A stretch of DNA of 8,086 nt. Source: SIG565 sp045646145. GTDB taxonomy: Bacteria > Bacillota > Clostridia > Oscillospirales > Acutalibacteraceae. The notes under the pieces were generated by a model. That model did not search any database, had not been told where the DNA came from, and saw only the letters and a list, made by a program, of their open reading frames with translations. A program made the translations under genes and the position numbers. The stretch lies in the NCBI GenBank assembly GCA_045646145.1, contig JAZRKE010000012.1, positions 1 through 8,086 of the forward strand, in the 5' to 3' direction. This document shows positions 1 to 5,978 of the stretch, piece by piece (positions within the stretch are counted from its first letter, which is position 1; every line of letters begins with the position of its first letter).

Positions 1-14
1 AAAATAGTTGTCAT
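1..14 (-). CDS. Possible start of a gene running off the left edge
   Basis: On the minus strand an ATG at 14-12 opens a frame (M-T-T-I) that leaves the window. A purine-rich AAAGGA lies 11 bases before it, and a second in-frame ATG lies at 26-24, so the exact start is uncertain. The main support is the context: a TATAAT box, an operator-like palindrome and a leader of about 90 bases sit just upstream, between this ATG and the end of the CYTH gene. Four codons are too few to suggest a product. It lies on the same strand as the biosynthetic operon and may be co-regulated with it. Confidence 0.35.
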
Positions 15-72
15 CTTATATTTCATCCTTTCTATTTTTTATTTTTTTGATTAAAATGTAACTATTTTTTTT

Positions 73-93
73 GAAATCGGGGCCCCCGATTTC
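73..93. repeat. Perfect GC-rich inverted repeat in the left-edge leader
   Basis: GAAATCGGGG at 73-82 and CCCCGATTTC at 84-93 are perfect inverted repeats around one base, in a very AT-rich setting. A 12-bp palindrome, TTACAGCTGTAA, adjoins it at 94-105. In minus-strand RNA the stem is followed by A residues, not U, so it does not look like an intrinsic terminator for the operon. On the plus strand only TT follows. It lies between the TATAAT box at 110-115 and the edge gene start at 14, so it would be in that gene's 5' leader. Its role is unknown; a protein-binding site or an mRNA-stabilising hairpin are possible. Confidence 0.6.
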
Positions 94-109
94 TTACAGC
101 TGTAACCTC

Positions 110-115
110 ATTATA
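110..115 (-). promoter_or_regulatory. Possible -10 box of a promoter reading left
   Basis: The minus strand reads TATAAT here, a consensus -10 box. No good -35 box is found at 16-18 bases. The nearest candidate, GTGACA at 142-137, is 21 bases away and lies inside the operator-like palindrome. A poor -35 box under a regulator site could mean the promoter needs an activator, or that it is not real. It would drive the gene at the left edge. Confidence 0.4.
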
Positions 116-121
116 AATGTT

Positions 122-146
122 AACCCTGACAGTTTTTGTCACCATT
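122..146. promoter_or_regulatory. Operator-like palindrome, degenerate copy of the regulator site at 5501-5525
   Basis: TGACA at 127-131 and TGTCA at 137-141 form an inverted repeat with a 5-base spacer. The perfect palindrome in front of the HTH regulator gene (5501-5525) has the same inner half-sites and the same spacer. Aligned over 25 bases, 17 positions agree, including the flanking AA and ATT. Being 5.4 kb away at the other end of the operon and next to a TATAAT box, it may be a second target of that regulator. Confidence 0.5.
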
Positions 147-166
147 AAAAAAATTTTTTAAATTTT

Positions 167-793
167 TTAGTTATAATACCATTCCTTCATATCAAAAAAG
201 CGTTGTGATTTAGATTTGCTTTTTCTGATACGCTCGTAGAAATCAACAAGTCTGTTTTCGTAGGTATTTTTAACCTTGGATCTTACTTCTTGCCCTGAAA
301 ACCTGTGAATAGGTACATATTCAATTTTAGGACCTAAATTCATTACAATGGAAGAGATAGTGTCGTTACATAAAAGCTCCTTATTAGGTGGAAATTCTAT
401 CTCTAGCTCATAATCAATTATTCCTATATATGTATTTTTATCAAGAAAAATGGTAACACCATAACCGGTTGATATCTCTCTACGTTCAGTAGTTAAATAT
501 CCCTGAAGAGATACCCCCAAATCTTTAAAAAGAGTATCATCCAATTCATTTTTAACCGGAATTGATTTTTCAACACTACAAAAAGTTTTTCCTGCACTAT
601 GGTTCTTAATTGTAGCTTTATATCTGCCACCTTTTTTACGAATACGACAAGTAATACCTTTTTTATTGTACGAATAGTCATCTGTATCGTAATAATAATT
701 AACCTGAGTATATTCTTTGCAGTCTTTATAAATTTTGCAGAGCTGTTCGTACTCACTTCCCGTTAAAATACATTTCTTTTCAAACTCAACCAT
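167..793 (-). CDS. CYTH domain protein (triphosphate tunnel metalloenzyme)
   Basis: The 208-residue protein looks like a complete CYTH enzyme. It starts with the diagnostic E-x-E-x-K motif (E3, E5, K7). Further along are R50-x-R52-K53, K59 and K63, the TERRE segment at 102-106, D118 and the acidic strand DYELEIE with E129, E131 and E133. In this fold such residues line a tunnel that binds triphosphates and divalent metal. Known members are thiamine triphosphatases, inorganic triphosphatases and class IV adenylate cyclases; the sequence does not say which. The ATG at 793 is chosen because AAGGAGGTG lies 6 bases upstream; a GTG at 802 is part of that ribosome binding site. It begins 2 bases after the ligase gene ends and is the last gene of the operon. 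The C-terminal 35 residues are basic and fit no motif I know. The fold assignment is strong, the substrate unknown. Confidence 0.85.
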   Translation of the reverse strand: MVEFEKKCILTGSEYEQLCKIYKDCKEYTQVNYYYDTDDYSYNKKGITCRIRKKGGRYKATIKNHSAGKTFCSVEKSIPVKNELDDTLFKDLGVSLQGYLTTERREISTGYGVTIFLDKNTYIGIIDYELEIEFPPNKELLCNDTISSIVMNLGPKIEYVPIHRFSGQEVRSKVKNTYENRLVDFYERIRKSKSKSQRFFDMKEWYYN

Positions 794-795
794 AT

Positions 796-2166
796 TTAAC
801 ACCTCCTTATAATTTTTCCAGAACCGTTTTTCGGTAATTCGTTAACCAAATTAATTTTATTAGGCACCTGATATAGTGGTAAAGATTCTGCGCATAGTTT
901 TTTTACTTCCTCGGCAGCAGAAAAATCCCCAACAATATTCATCACAATTTTTGTACCGAATTTTTCATCTGATTCACCGTAAACAAAAACATCTTTTACT
1001 CGAGGATCCCGTTTAACTGCATTTTCTATTTCTTGCGGATATATATTCATACCTGCTTTTATGATCAAATCATCATTTCTGCCCTTAATTTTTAAAAGTC
1101 CTGTTTCATTTATTAATGCTAAATCTCCGGTACACAGCCAACCATCTTTTAAAACCGTTGCCGTTTTTTCTTCGGCGTTATAATATCCGGACATTACATT
1201 GTCTCCCTTAACCCATAAAACACCAACCTCATTAACAGCTGCCCTTTTGCCGTCAGGTTTGATAATTTTCAAGGATACCGATTTTAATGGAATTCCAACA
1301 CAATCGCTATATTTATTAAATAATTTAGGCGGCAAATAGCTAACTCGCGGGGAGGCCTCAGTAAGACCATATATATGGTAAATATCTGTACTTTGGAATG
1401 CCAATGCTATTCGTTTAGCAATTTCACTTCCCATACATTCGCCGCTTATGCATATATGTTTAAGGTTGTACTCAACATCGCTTCGTTTGAAACGAGCCAT
1501 CATTTCCAAGAGAGTAGGTGTACCGCAAAAAACGGTAACATTATATTCTTTAAGTAATTTAAGTACACTTGATGGATTGAAAATCCCTGAAAAAAAACGC
1601 ACCTTTACACCTTTAACAAGAGCAGTTAAAAATTCACCTGTAAGTACTGCACAATGATAAAGAGGTCTTGAAATAAGGATGGTATCATCCCTCCCAATAG
1701 CAAAATATTCTGCTATATCCTTAACATTTGTTATAATATTTTTACAGCTTAACATGGCCCCCTTTGGTGTTCCGGTAGTTCCAGAAGTACACATTATTAA
1801 AGCAGGTTTGTCTTCGGGTTCTTTATATTCCGCATCAGATAAATTTATAATTTCAAGGTTTCCATCTATATCTGTAATAACTGCATCGGGTCTTACATAA
1901 TCTAAAATTTTATTACAGTGTAATTCTCCATATCTTTGCGATAATGGAACTGCAGTAACATCAGCAGCAAAACAGGCCAGTAAAGCGAGTGCATTTAACA
2001 TCTCAAAGCTACATAAGATAGCGCAACATTTTATCCCCTTTAAACGTTCAGCAAACTTTTCAGCATATATAACTAATTCTCCGTACGTCATAAAAGCATC
2101 ATTTTCACATACCGTTTGTTCAGGGTATTTCATAATTTGTTTTTTTAAATATTCCCAAAGTATCAT
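796..2166 (-). CDS. Free-standing AMP-forming acyl ligase (adenylation enzyme)
   Basis: This is a member of the ANL superfamily, which activates a carboxylic acid with ATP to an acyl-adenylate and passes it to a thiol. All core motifs are present: the phosphate-binding loop CTSGTTGTPKG at 126-136, YGLTEAS at 266-272, TGD at 346-348, the hinge GRNDDLIIKAG at 362-372 with IYPQEIE following, and PKNGSGKIIRR at 445-455 with the catalytic-type lysine K451. At 456 residues it is shorter than most acyl-CoA synthetases but complete. Its start overlaps the stop of the BtrH-like gene by ATGA, suggesting translational coupling, and AGGAGAG lies upstream. A carrier protein two genes upstream is the obvious thiol acceptor, so acyl- or aminoacyl-ACP ligase is my inference. 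The substrate, whether fatty, aromatic or amino acid, cannot be read with confidence. CoA as acceptor is the alternative. Confidence 0.88.
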   Translation of the reverse strand: MILWEYLKKQIMKYPEQTVCENDAFMTYGELVIYAEKFAERLKGIKCCAILCSFEMLNALALLACFAADVTAVPLSQRYGELHCNKILDYVRPDAVITDIDGNLEIINLSDAEYKEPEDKPALIMCTSGTTGTPKGAMLSCKNIITNVKDIAEYFAIGRDDTILISRPLYHCAVLTGEFLTALVKGVKVRFFSGIFNPSSVLKLLKEYNVTVFCGTPTLLEMMARFKRSDVEYNLKHICISGECMGSEIAKRIALAFQSTDIYHIYGLTEASPRVSYLPPKLFNKYSDCVGIPLKSVSLKIIKPDGKRAAVNEVGVLWVKGDNVMSGYYNAEEKTATVLKDGWLCTGDLALINETGLLKIKGRNDDLIIKAGMNIYPQEIENAVKRDPRVKDVFVYGESDEKFGTKIVMNIVGDFSAAEEVKKLCAESLPLYQVPNKINLVNELPKNGSGKIIRRC

Positions 2167-3161
2167 ATCGTTATTTGCTCTCCTATTTTATCGACAAATT
2201 CTCTCAGAATTGTTCTCTCAGAATTCATAACCTCGCGTGTTTTTTCTTTAATTATCGGTAACAATGAGTCTCTGCGCTTAATTTGATAAGATGCAAACAT
2301 CATTCTAATATTATCCGCAATATTAACCAATGGTTTATATCTTTCACTAAATGTGTTATCTAATTTAAGGGATTTTTCCATAGCCTCAATACGCTCAAGC
2401 ATAGCCTTCTTGTGCTCCCAAATCATTCTAAAGGTTCTTCTGTCAATTTTTTCGTAAGGGATTACACCGTTATATAATCTTTCAACATATTCTGCCAAAT
2501 ATTCTTGAACTATTATTCCGTAAACCGTCCCACATTCGTTTTTGGGATATTTTTCAAGGTCAGAATCCAAATACTCCAATATACCTTTGCAAGCCACCTC
2601 TGGAGAAAAATGTACTATCTTATCAAACGGTTTAACTGCACAAATATAACCGCAATCACCTTGTTTGTTGGCATATTTGCGACCCTTATCAAAACTATTT
2701 TGTGAGGCCCAAAATTTTCGATATATCCAATTAGAATCATATGCATAAATGCAATATGTATTATCATTTTGATTATATCCACAAATCGTTCCATCATGAT
2801 TAAAATGTCTAACTCTATAAAAACTTTTACCCTCAACAAAATAATCATCTACTCCTGTAAAATAGACATAATATCCTTCATCAATAAAATTTTTAATAAC
2901 CTTATGTAAGCAACCTTTTAAATACTTCATAGAAATCGTTATCTTTTCAATATGTGGATTGTGCACAAAAGACGCATTTAAAACTCCTACATCAGGGGTA
3001 GAAAATTCTCCCAAAAATTTTCTATTGCAAGTTAGTATAATTGCATTATTTAAATACCAGTTTCTAACTGATGGATTGCTTTTAAGTCCCGCAGTACCTA
3101 TTGCATTGTGATGAGTACTATATAAAGGTGCAATTAAAGGTAGTTCAACTATTTTTTTCAT
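2163..3161 (-). CDS. BtrH/C39-peptidase-like protein, candidate ACP-dependent acyltransferase
   Basis: The 332-residue protein resembles proteins often found in peptide or aminoglycoside clusters whose N-terminal domain is like butirosin BtrH. Recognisable are the N-terminal segment HHNAIGTAGL (17-26) with NWYLNNAIIL (34-43), and the central block: YYVYFTGVDDYFVEG (97-111), then SFYRVRHFNHDGTICGYN (113-130) with H119 and H122 as the likely active-site histidine region. BtrH transfers an acyl group from a carrier protein to an aminoglycoside, and a carrier protein gene lies directly upstream here. The usual nucleophilic cysteine near the N-terminus is not obvious; the first cysteine is C45. 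No signal peptide or membrane segment is seen. The C-terminal 130 residues are helical and charged. The ATG at 3161 is chosen over GTG at 3170 because AGGTG precedes it by 6 bases. The family call is from memory of the motif pattern and is moderate; the acyltransferase role is inferred from neighbours. Confidence 0.6.
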   Translation of the reverse strand: MKKIVELPLIAPLYSTHHNAIGTAGLKSNPSVRNWYLNNAIILTCNRKFLGEFSTPDVGVLNASFVHNPHIEKITISMKYLKGCLHKVIKNFIDEGYYVYFTGVDDYFVEGKSFYRVRHFNHDGTICGYNQNDNTYCIYAYDSNWIYRKFWASQNSFDKGRKYANKQGDCGYICAVKPFDKIVHFSPEVACKGILEYLDSDLEKYPKNECGTVYGIIVQEYLAEYVERLYNGVIPYEKIDRRTFRMIWEHKKAMLERIEAMEKSLKLDNTFSERYKPLVNIADNIRMMFASYQIKRRDSLLPIIKEKTREVMNSERTILREFVDKIGEQITI

Positions 3162-3162
3162 A

Positions 3163-3399
3163 TTAATCACCTAAATATTTTTTTACTAATTCAATAACAT
3201 CTTTAATAGTATTTAAGTCAAACGGATTCATATCAGATTCATCTAACTCAATTTCAAAGTTATCTTCTATTTCTACAAGTAAAGTTACCATAGCAAGACT
3301 ATCTAAGGCTAAATCATCTTGTAATAAAGATTCCTCACACACATTATCCATACCGCTTAATTGCTTACATATCTCAATAATTTTTTCATTTGTTTCCAT
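3163..3399 (-). CDS. Acyl carrier protein
   Basis: The 78-residue acidic protein has the carrier-protein pattern LALDSLAMVTL. Ser34 in the D33-S34-L35 motif is the expected 4'-phosphopantetheine attachment site. Helix 3 and the C-terminal TIKDVIELVKKYL segment also fit the fold. It would carry an acid loaded by the ligase encoded at 796-2166 and present it to the BtrH-like protein encoded next. Its first 14 bases overlap the end of the kinase gene, and AGGGTG gives it a ribosome binding site within that gene. It ends 1 base before the next start. No fatty-acid synthesis genes are nearby, so a specialised rather than housekeeping carrier is likely. No phosphopantetheinyl transferase is encoded in the window, so a host enzyme would be needed. 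Confidence 0.9.
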   Translation of the reverse strand: METNEKIIEICKQLSGMDNVCEESLLQDDLALDSLAMVTLLVEIEDNFEIELDESDMNPFDLNTIKDVIELVKKYLGD

Positions 3400-4030
3400 T
3401 GTTTATCACCCTCTCAACCTCAGTTTTAACTATTTTGTAACAAGTTTCTATTGGTAATTCCGTTGATATTAATACACCGTTATTAGCCTGGCAAATATCT
3501 ATGTACTCTTTTCGCAATTTGTGTTGCAATTTCATATCAATATATCTGTCTTTCTCGTCTGCCCTACTCCTCACACGAGCAACAGCTGTGTTAACAGGTA
3601 CATCAAAAAAGAATGCTATATCTGGTTTTATTACTGATTGAGCAATTTCATAAATCCACCTATCTCTCTCAAAACCTCGAGCTCGTAAATTTGCTAAGCA
3701 GGAATAAAAATAACGGTCGCTAAGAACTACTTTGCCGCTAACCATAGCCGGTTCAATTACCTTATTTACATGCTGAATTCTATCACTTGCGGCTAATAGT
3801 GATAGGCTCCGATAATCAAATGCATCGTGATTGGGAGAATCCATATATGTCCTAAAAATTTCCGTTTCCCTTACACTGTTTGTTGGTTGCTTAGTAACAA
3901 ATAAATTATAATCTTTATTTAAATCTTGTATTAATTTATTCATCATAGTGGTCTTTCCGCAACCATCAAGGCCACAAAATGTAATTAAATATCCCTTACT
4001 TTGATTTTGTCTCATTTTAAGTTTTTGCAT
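3386..4030 (-). CDS. Thymidylate-kinase-like P-loop kinase
   Basis: The 214-residue protein has the full thymidylate kinase layout: P-loop GLDGCGKTT at 20-28, a substrate-side AASDRIQHV at 80-88 like the FAADR motif of dTMP kinases, the SDRYF motif at 104-108, DIAFFFDVP followed by an arginine-rich LID (RVRSRADEKDRY). dTMP kinase transfers phosphate from ATP to dTMP. Its place between a nucleotidyltransferase-like gene and a carrier protein gene argues for a pathway enzyme acting on a nucleotide, sugar phosphate or other acceptor, not the housekeeping copy; this is inference. The ATG at 4030 has AAAGGAGA 9 bases upstream; a TTG at 4039 is too close to that site. It overlaps the preceding gene by 14 bases. 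The residues before the P-loop form a short basic extension (MQKLKMRQNQSKGY). A true dTMP kinase carried on mobile DNA remains possible. Confidence 0.85.
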   Translation of the reverse strand: MQKLKMRQNQSKGYLITFCGLDGCGKTTMMNKLIQDLNKDYNLFVTKQPTNSVRETEIFRTYMDSPNHDAFDYRSLSLLAASDRIQHVNKVIEPAMVSGKVVLSDRYFYSCLANLRARGFERDRWIYEIAQSVIKPDIAFFFDVPVNTAVARVRSRADEKDRYIDMKLQHKLRKEYIDICQANNGVLISTELPIETCYKIVKTEVERVINNGNK

Positions 4031-5102
4031 TTCTATCAATCTCCTTTAAAAAATTTTTTCTATTATCTGCGAAAAAACGCTCCGAAATATTGTGTTCAGA
4101 AAATACATATTTTTTCTTTTCTTGTGGTGAAACAATAGTGTGAATGAAATCTCTATCATTACCTAAGGCATTCAATGACACCTCAACAGCATATAGATTC
4201 TTAAAATGAAATAACTCAAACATTTGAATTACAGCAAAAGCGCAGACTTTTTCCATTCCAATTGCCTTAGCTCTTTCAAAAAAAAGGTCTACATGTGCCT
4301 TTTTAGCATCATTAAGAAGCATATAAATATCACAATATTTATACAATGTCATATCACGCATCATCTCAATCCACGGTAAAGTCGTAGCCTCCTTGTAAAG
4401 GTGACTACACAAGTGAATTAAAAAATCATCCATTCTTAATGTTCTAATTTTAAAGTTTTCAAATTCCTCAACTACTGCGTTATTAATCATTTCATTAAGT
4501 AATTTTGTATCTCCGGATTTATAATCCAACGAGAAGTTGATATCGACCTCTAAAAACTGTATACCCGGAAGATTAACTTCTTTAATATACGGCACCGTCT
4601 CACCGCGCATCATTTTAGACTCAATAATTTCTTTACGTGTGGCTTTTTCAAACTTTCCATTACGCACATTACCCTGAGCAAAGCCATTCGCAAGTAACGC
4701 ATCTCCGATTTCTGTAACATCTTTTGGGTGTACAAGTAAATCAATATCATTTGAGGTTCTGTATCCCTCCGGATAAACATTACAAAGATAAGCGCCTTTT
4801 AACATTGCATATTTACTCTCACACTCTGAAAGCGTCTCCGAAACTTGCTGCACACACAAAGAGAAACTATTATTCTTTTCTAGGTTTTGATAATAAGCAC
4901 CTTTGAGAGAATTCCTGAATTCCCGATTAACTTTACCAAGCAATCCGTGTTTCTTAAGGGTTCCGTATGCAATTGCCTGCATACGATTAAAGAATAAGTG
5001 TCCTAAAACGGCAGGTGTTGCAGCCTCAAGCAATGCCTCATCAAACGAGTCTATCTTGAAACTGCATAAGCTCTTAAATAATTTTTTTTCGTTTTCTGTC
5101 AT
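4017..5102 (-). CDS. Nucleotidyltransferase-fold protein (NTP_transf_5 / PF14907-like)
   Basis: The 361-residue protein matches the uncharacterised nucleotidyltransferase family seen in lasso peptide, capsule and peptide-antibiotic clusters. The key block is MLKGAYLCNVYPEGYR (100-115) followed by SNDIDLLV (117-124). K102-G103 and the metal-binding pair D119 and D121 give the hG...DxD pattern of the polymerase-beta fold, and D187 in FLEVDINF is the likely third carboxylate. LIHLCSHLYKEA downstream is a typical helical segment of the C-terminal half. The reaction would be transfer of a nucleotide from an NTP to a hydroxyl, phosphate or amine of a small molecule or protein; no acceptor is known. 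It starts 13 bases after the regulator gene with AAAGGA upstream and overlaps the kinase gene by 14 bases. No membrane segment is seen. The fold is well supported by the catalytic residues, the role is not. Confidence 0.75.
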   Translation of the reverse strand: MTENEKKLFKSLCSFKIDSFDEALLEAATPAVLGHLFFNRMQAIAYGTLKKHGLLGKVNREFRNSLKGAYYQNLEKNNSFSLCVQQVSETLSECESKYAMLKGAYLCNVYPEGYRTSNDIDLLVHPKDVTEIGDALLANGFAQGNVRNGKFEKATRKEIIESKMMRGETVPYIKEVNLPGIQFLEVDINFSLDYKSGDTKLLNEMINNAVVEEFENFKIRTLRMDDFLIHLCSHLYKEATTLPWIEMMRDMTLYKYCDIYMLLNDAKKAHVDLFFERAKAIGMEKVCAFAVIQMFELFHFKNLYAVEVSLNALGNDRDFIHTIVSPQEKKKYVFSEHNISERFFADNRKNFLKEIDRNAKT

Positions 5103-5115
5103 ATTAATTTTCCTT

Positions 5116-5463
5116 TCAATAATTTTGTTTTGTATACTGTGAGATAATAGTTTTAAGTATTTTAATTTCCTGGTTGTTTAAATCACATATTGATTTACTT
5201 TTAGCAGAATTTAATAGCTTATGTAATACTGAAAGTTCTTTATCATTCATATACATCCTGCTCATTTTATAATCATCCATTACATAAACGCCTCCATATC
5301 TGCCGATTTGGGTATATATAGGTTCCGTTATACTTAAGACCTCAATATCTCTTAATATTGTCCTTTGGGAAACACCGAACTCATCTGCTAAATTAGAAAT
5401 TGTCTCGTGTCTACGCCGGCATAGTATACGCATTATTTCTGTTCTTCGTTCGGCAGTTCCCAT
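5116..5463 (-). CDS. Small HTH regulator (HTH_11 / DeoR-like), likely operon regulator
   Basis: The 115-residue protein begins with a winged helix-turn-helix: ETISNLADEFGVSQRTILRDI (split around residues 20-40) is a typical DeoR/HTH_11 recognition unit, and IGRYGGVYV at 53-61 is the wing. The remaining 54 residues lack the WYL or sugar-binding domain that such regulators usually carry, so no ligand is evident; a small C-terminal dimerisation helix is likely. The ATG at 5463 is chosen because AAAGGAGGG lies 7 bases upstream; the frame is open to 5511 but this would cross the promoter. A perfect palindrome lies over the promoter at 5501-5525, which points to autoregulation. It is the first gene of the operon, 13 bases before the nucleotidyltransferase gene. 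Confidence 0.8.
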   Translation of the reverse strand: MGTAERRTEIMRILCRRRHETISNLADEFGVSQRTILRDIEVLSITEPIYTQIGRYGGVYVMDDYKMSRMYMNDKELSVLHKLLNSAKSKSICDLNNQEIKILKTIISQYTKQNY

Positions 5464-5490
5464 CAATACTCCCTCCTTTCTTGTTAACAG

Positions 5491-5521
5491 TTTATAATCT
5501 AATACTGACAACTACTGTCAG
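5491..5521 (-). promoter_or_regulatory. Probable promoter of the biosynthetic operon
   Basis: On the minus strand CTGACA at 5521-5516 can act as -35 and ATTATA at 5498-5493 as -10 with 17 bases between; TTATAA one base on gives 18. The -35 box lies inside the palindrome at 5501-5525, so binding there would affect polymerase directly. It precedes the regulator gene start by about 25 bases. Confidence 0.5.
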
Positions 5522-5525
5522 TATT
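5501..5525. promoter_or_regulatory. Perfect 10-bp inverted repeat, operator of the HTH regulator
   Basis: AATACTGACA at 5501-5510 and TGTCAGTATT at 5516-5525 are exact inverted repeats separated by ACTAC. The site sits over the -35 region of the regulator's own promoter, 38 bases ahead of its start codon. Two-fold symmetry fits a dimeric HTH protein. A related site lies at 122-146. Confidence 0.75.
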
Positions 5526-5540
5526 AAAATAAAAAATTTT

Positions 5541-5593
5541 AAAAAATAAAAACCTGACAAATCAATGTACTTCGTACATCAATTCGCCAGGTT
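5541..5593 (-). terminator. Rho-independent terminator of the zinc-ribbon gene
   Basis: The arms 5551-5570 and 5574-5593 pair over 20 positions around a 3-base loop. Read as minus-strand RNA the imperfect positions become G-U wobbles, so the stem is continuous only on that strand. It is followed at 5550-5541 by a T-rich tail (TTTATTTTTT). It lies 26 bases past the zinc-ribbon stop codon and separates that gene from the operon to the left. Confidence 0.85.
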
Positions 5594-5619
5594 CATCTTG
5601 ATTACTTAACAAGTTCAAC

Positions 5620-5817
5620 TTATCTCTTCGGCAATATCGTATTCTGTTTTTCTTCCCTAACTACACAAACAACCGACTTCACTCCTTCGGGTGTATAGGT
5701 TATTTGCAAATAGTTTTTACACTTGGGACAGCCTCCCTCAATATATGAATCAGCTTTTCCCTTAAACAATGACCGTCCACATATAGGACAACTGGCCATA
5801 AATACTTTTTTATCCAT
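5620..5817 (-). CDS. Small zinc-ribbon protein (Com-like)
   Basis: The 65-residue protein has two zinc knuckles, C10-P-I-C13 and C30-P-K-C33, forming one four-cysteine ribbon, with SLFKGKADSYIEGGC between them. The spacing and the LFK...IE...CPKC pattern recall phage Mu Com-type translational regulators and other small phage zinc ribbons, but it is too short to assign with certainty. An AAGGAG site precedes the ATG. It is transcribed from its own promoter, divergent from the XRE repressor, and ends at a strong terminator. Being controlled by the shared intergenic operators, it may be the repressed early gene of the element. No DNA-binding or enzymatic motif beyond the ribbon is seen. Confidence 0.7.
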   Translation of the reverse strand: MDKKVFMASCPICGRSLFKGKADSYIEGGCPKCKNYLQITYTPEGVKSVVCVVREEKQNTILPKR

Positions 5818-5854
5818 TTTTATCTCCTTACGTTAATTATTTTCAAATCAGCAC

Positions 5855-5883
5855 TTGACAGAACTTATATACTCTGCTAAAAT
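5855..5883 (+). promoter_or_regulatory. Sigma-A promoter for the repressor gene
   Basis: A consensus -35 box TTGACA at 5855-5860 and a -10 box TAAAAT at 5878-5883 are separated by 17 bases. Transcription would start near 5890, giving a leader of about 90 bases before the XRE gene. An ATAATCAGAAGTT repeat lies at the start point, a suitable place for autorepression. Confidence 0.7.
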
Positions 5884-5884
5884 A

Positions 5885-5954
5885 ATAATCAGAAGTTAGT
5901 TGCAAATATAGCATACAACAAAACCCGAAGTTTGTCAATACATAATCAGAAGTT
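5885..5954. promoter_or_regulatory. Operator-like direct repeats in the divergent control region
   Basis: The 13-base sequence ATAATCAGAAGTT occurs exactly at 5885-5897 and 5942-5954. A partial copy with core CGAAGTTTGT lies at 5926-5935. The first copy covers the start point of the plus-strand promoter; the other two flank or overlap the -35 box of the minus-strand promoter. This layout suits one repressor, probably the XRE protein, controlling both directions, as ImmR-type repressors do. Confidence 0.6.
5910..5938 (-). promoter_or_regulatory. Sigma-A promoter for the zinc-ribbon gene
   Basis: On the minus strand TTGACA at 5938-5933 and TATGCT at 5915-5910 are separated by 17 bases. Transcription would start near 5903 and run into the zinc-ribbon gene at 5817. 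It lies between the repeated GAAGTT elements. Confidence 0.7.
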
Positions 5955-5978
5955 TTGTTATAAAAAAAGAGGTGCATT

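Noticed and set aside
73..93. Terminator for the biosynthetic operon
   Set aside because: In minus-strand RNA the strong stem is followed by A residues instead of a U-tract. The AT-only repeat at 147-166 is also too weak to call. No convincing terminator follows the CYTH gene.
1..120. Riboswitch in the left leader
   Set aside because: Only a simple hairpin and a palindrome are seen; no conserved riboswitch core could be matched by eye.
793..802. Upstream GTG or TTG starts for the CYTH (802), BtrH-like (3170) and kinase (4039) genes
   Set aside because: Each lies inside or too near the ribosome binding site; the ATG three codons further on has proper spacing.
3386..4030. Calling the kinase gene tmk, the housekeeping thymidylate kinase
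   Set aside because: Motifs fit, but its place inside a pathway operon with overlapping genes makes the housekeeping role doubtful, so no symbol was given.
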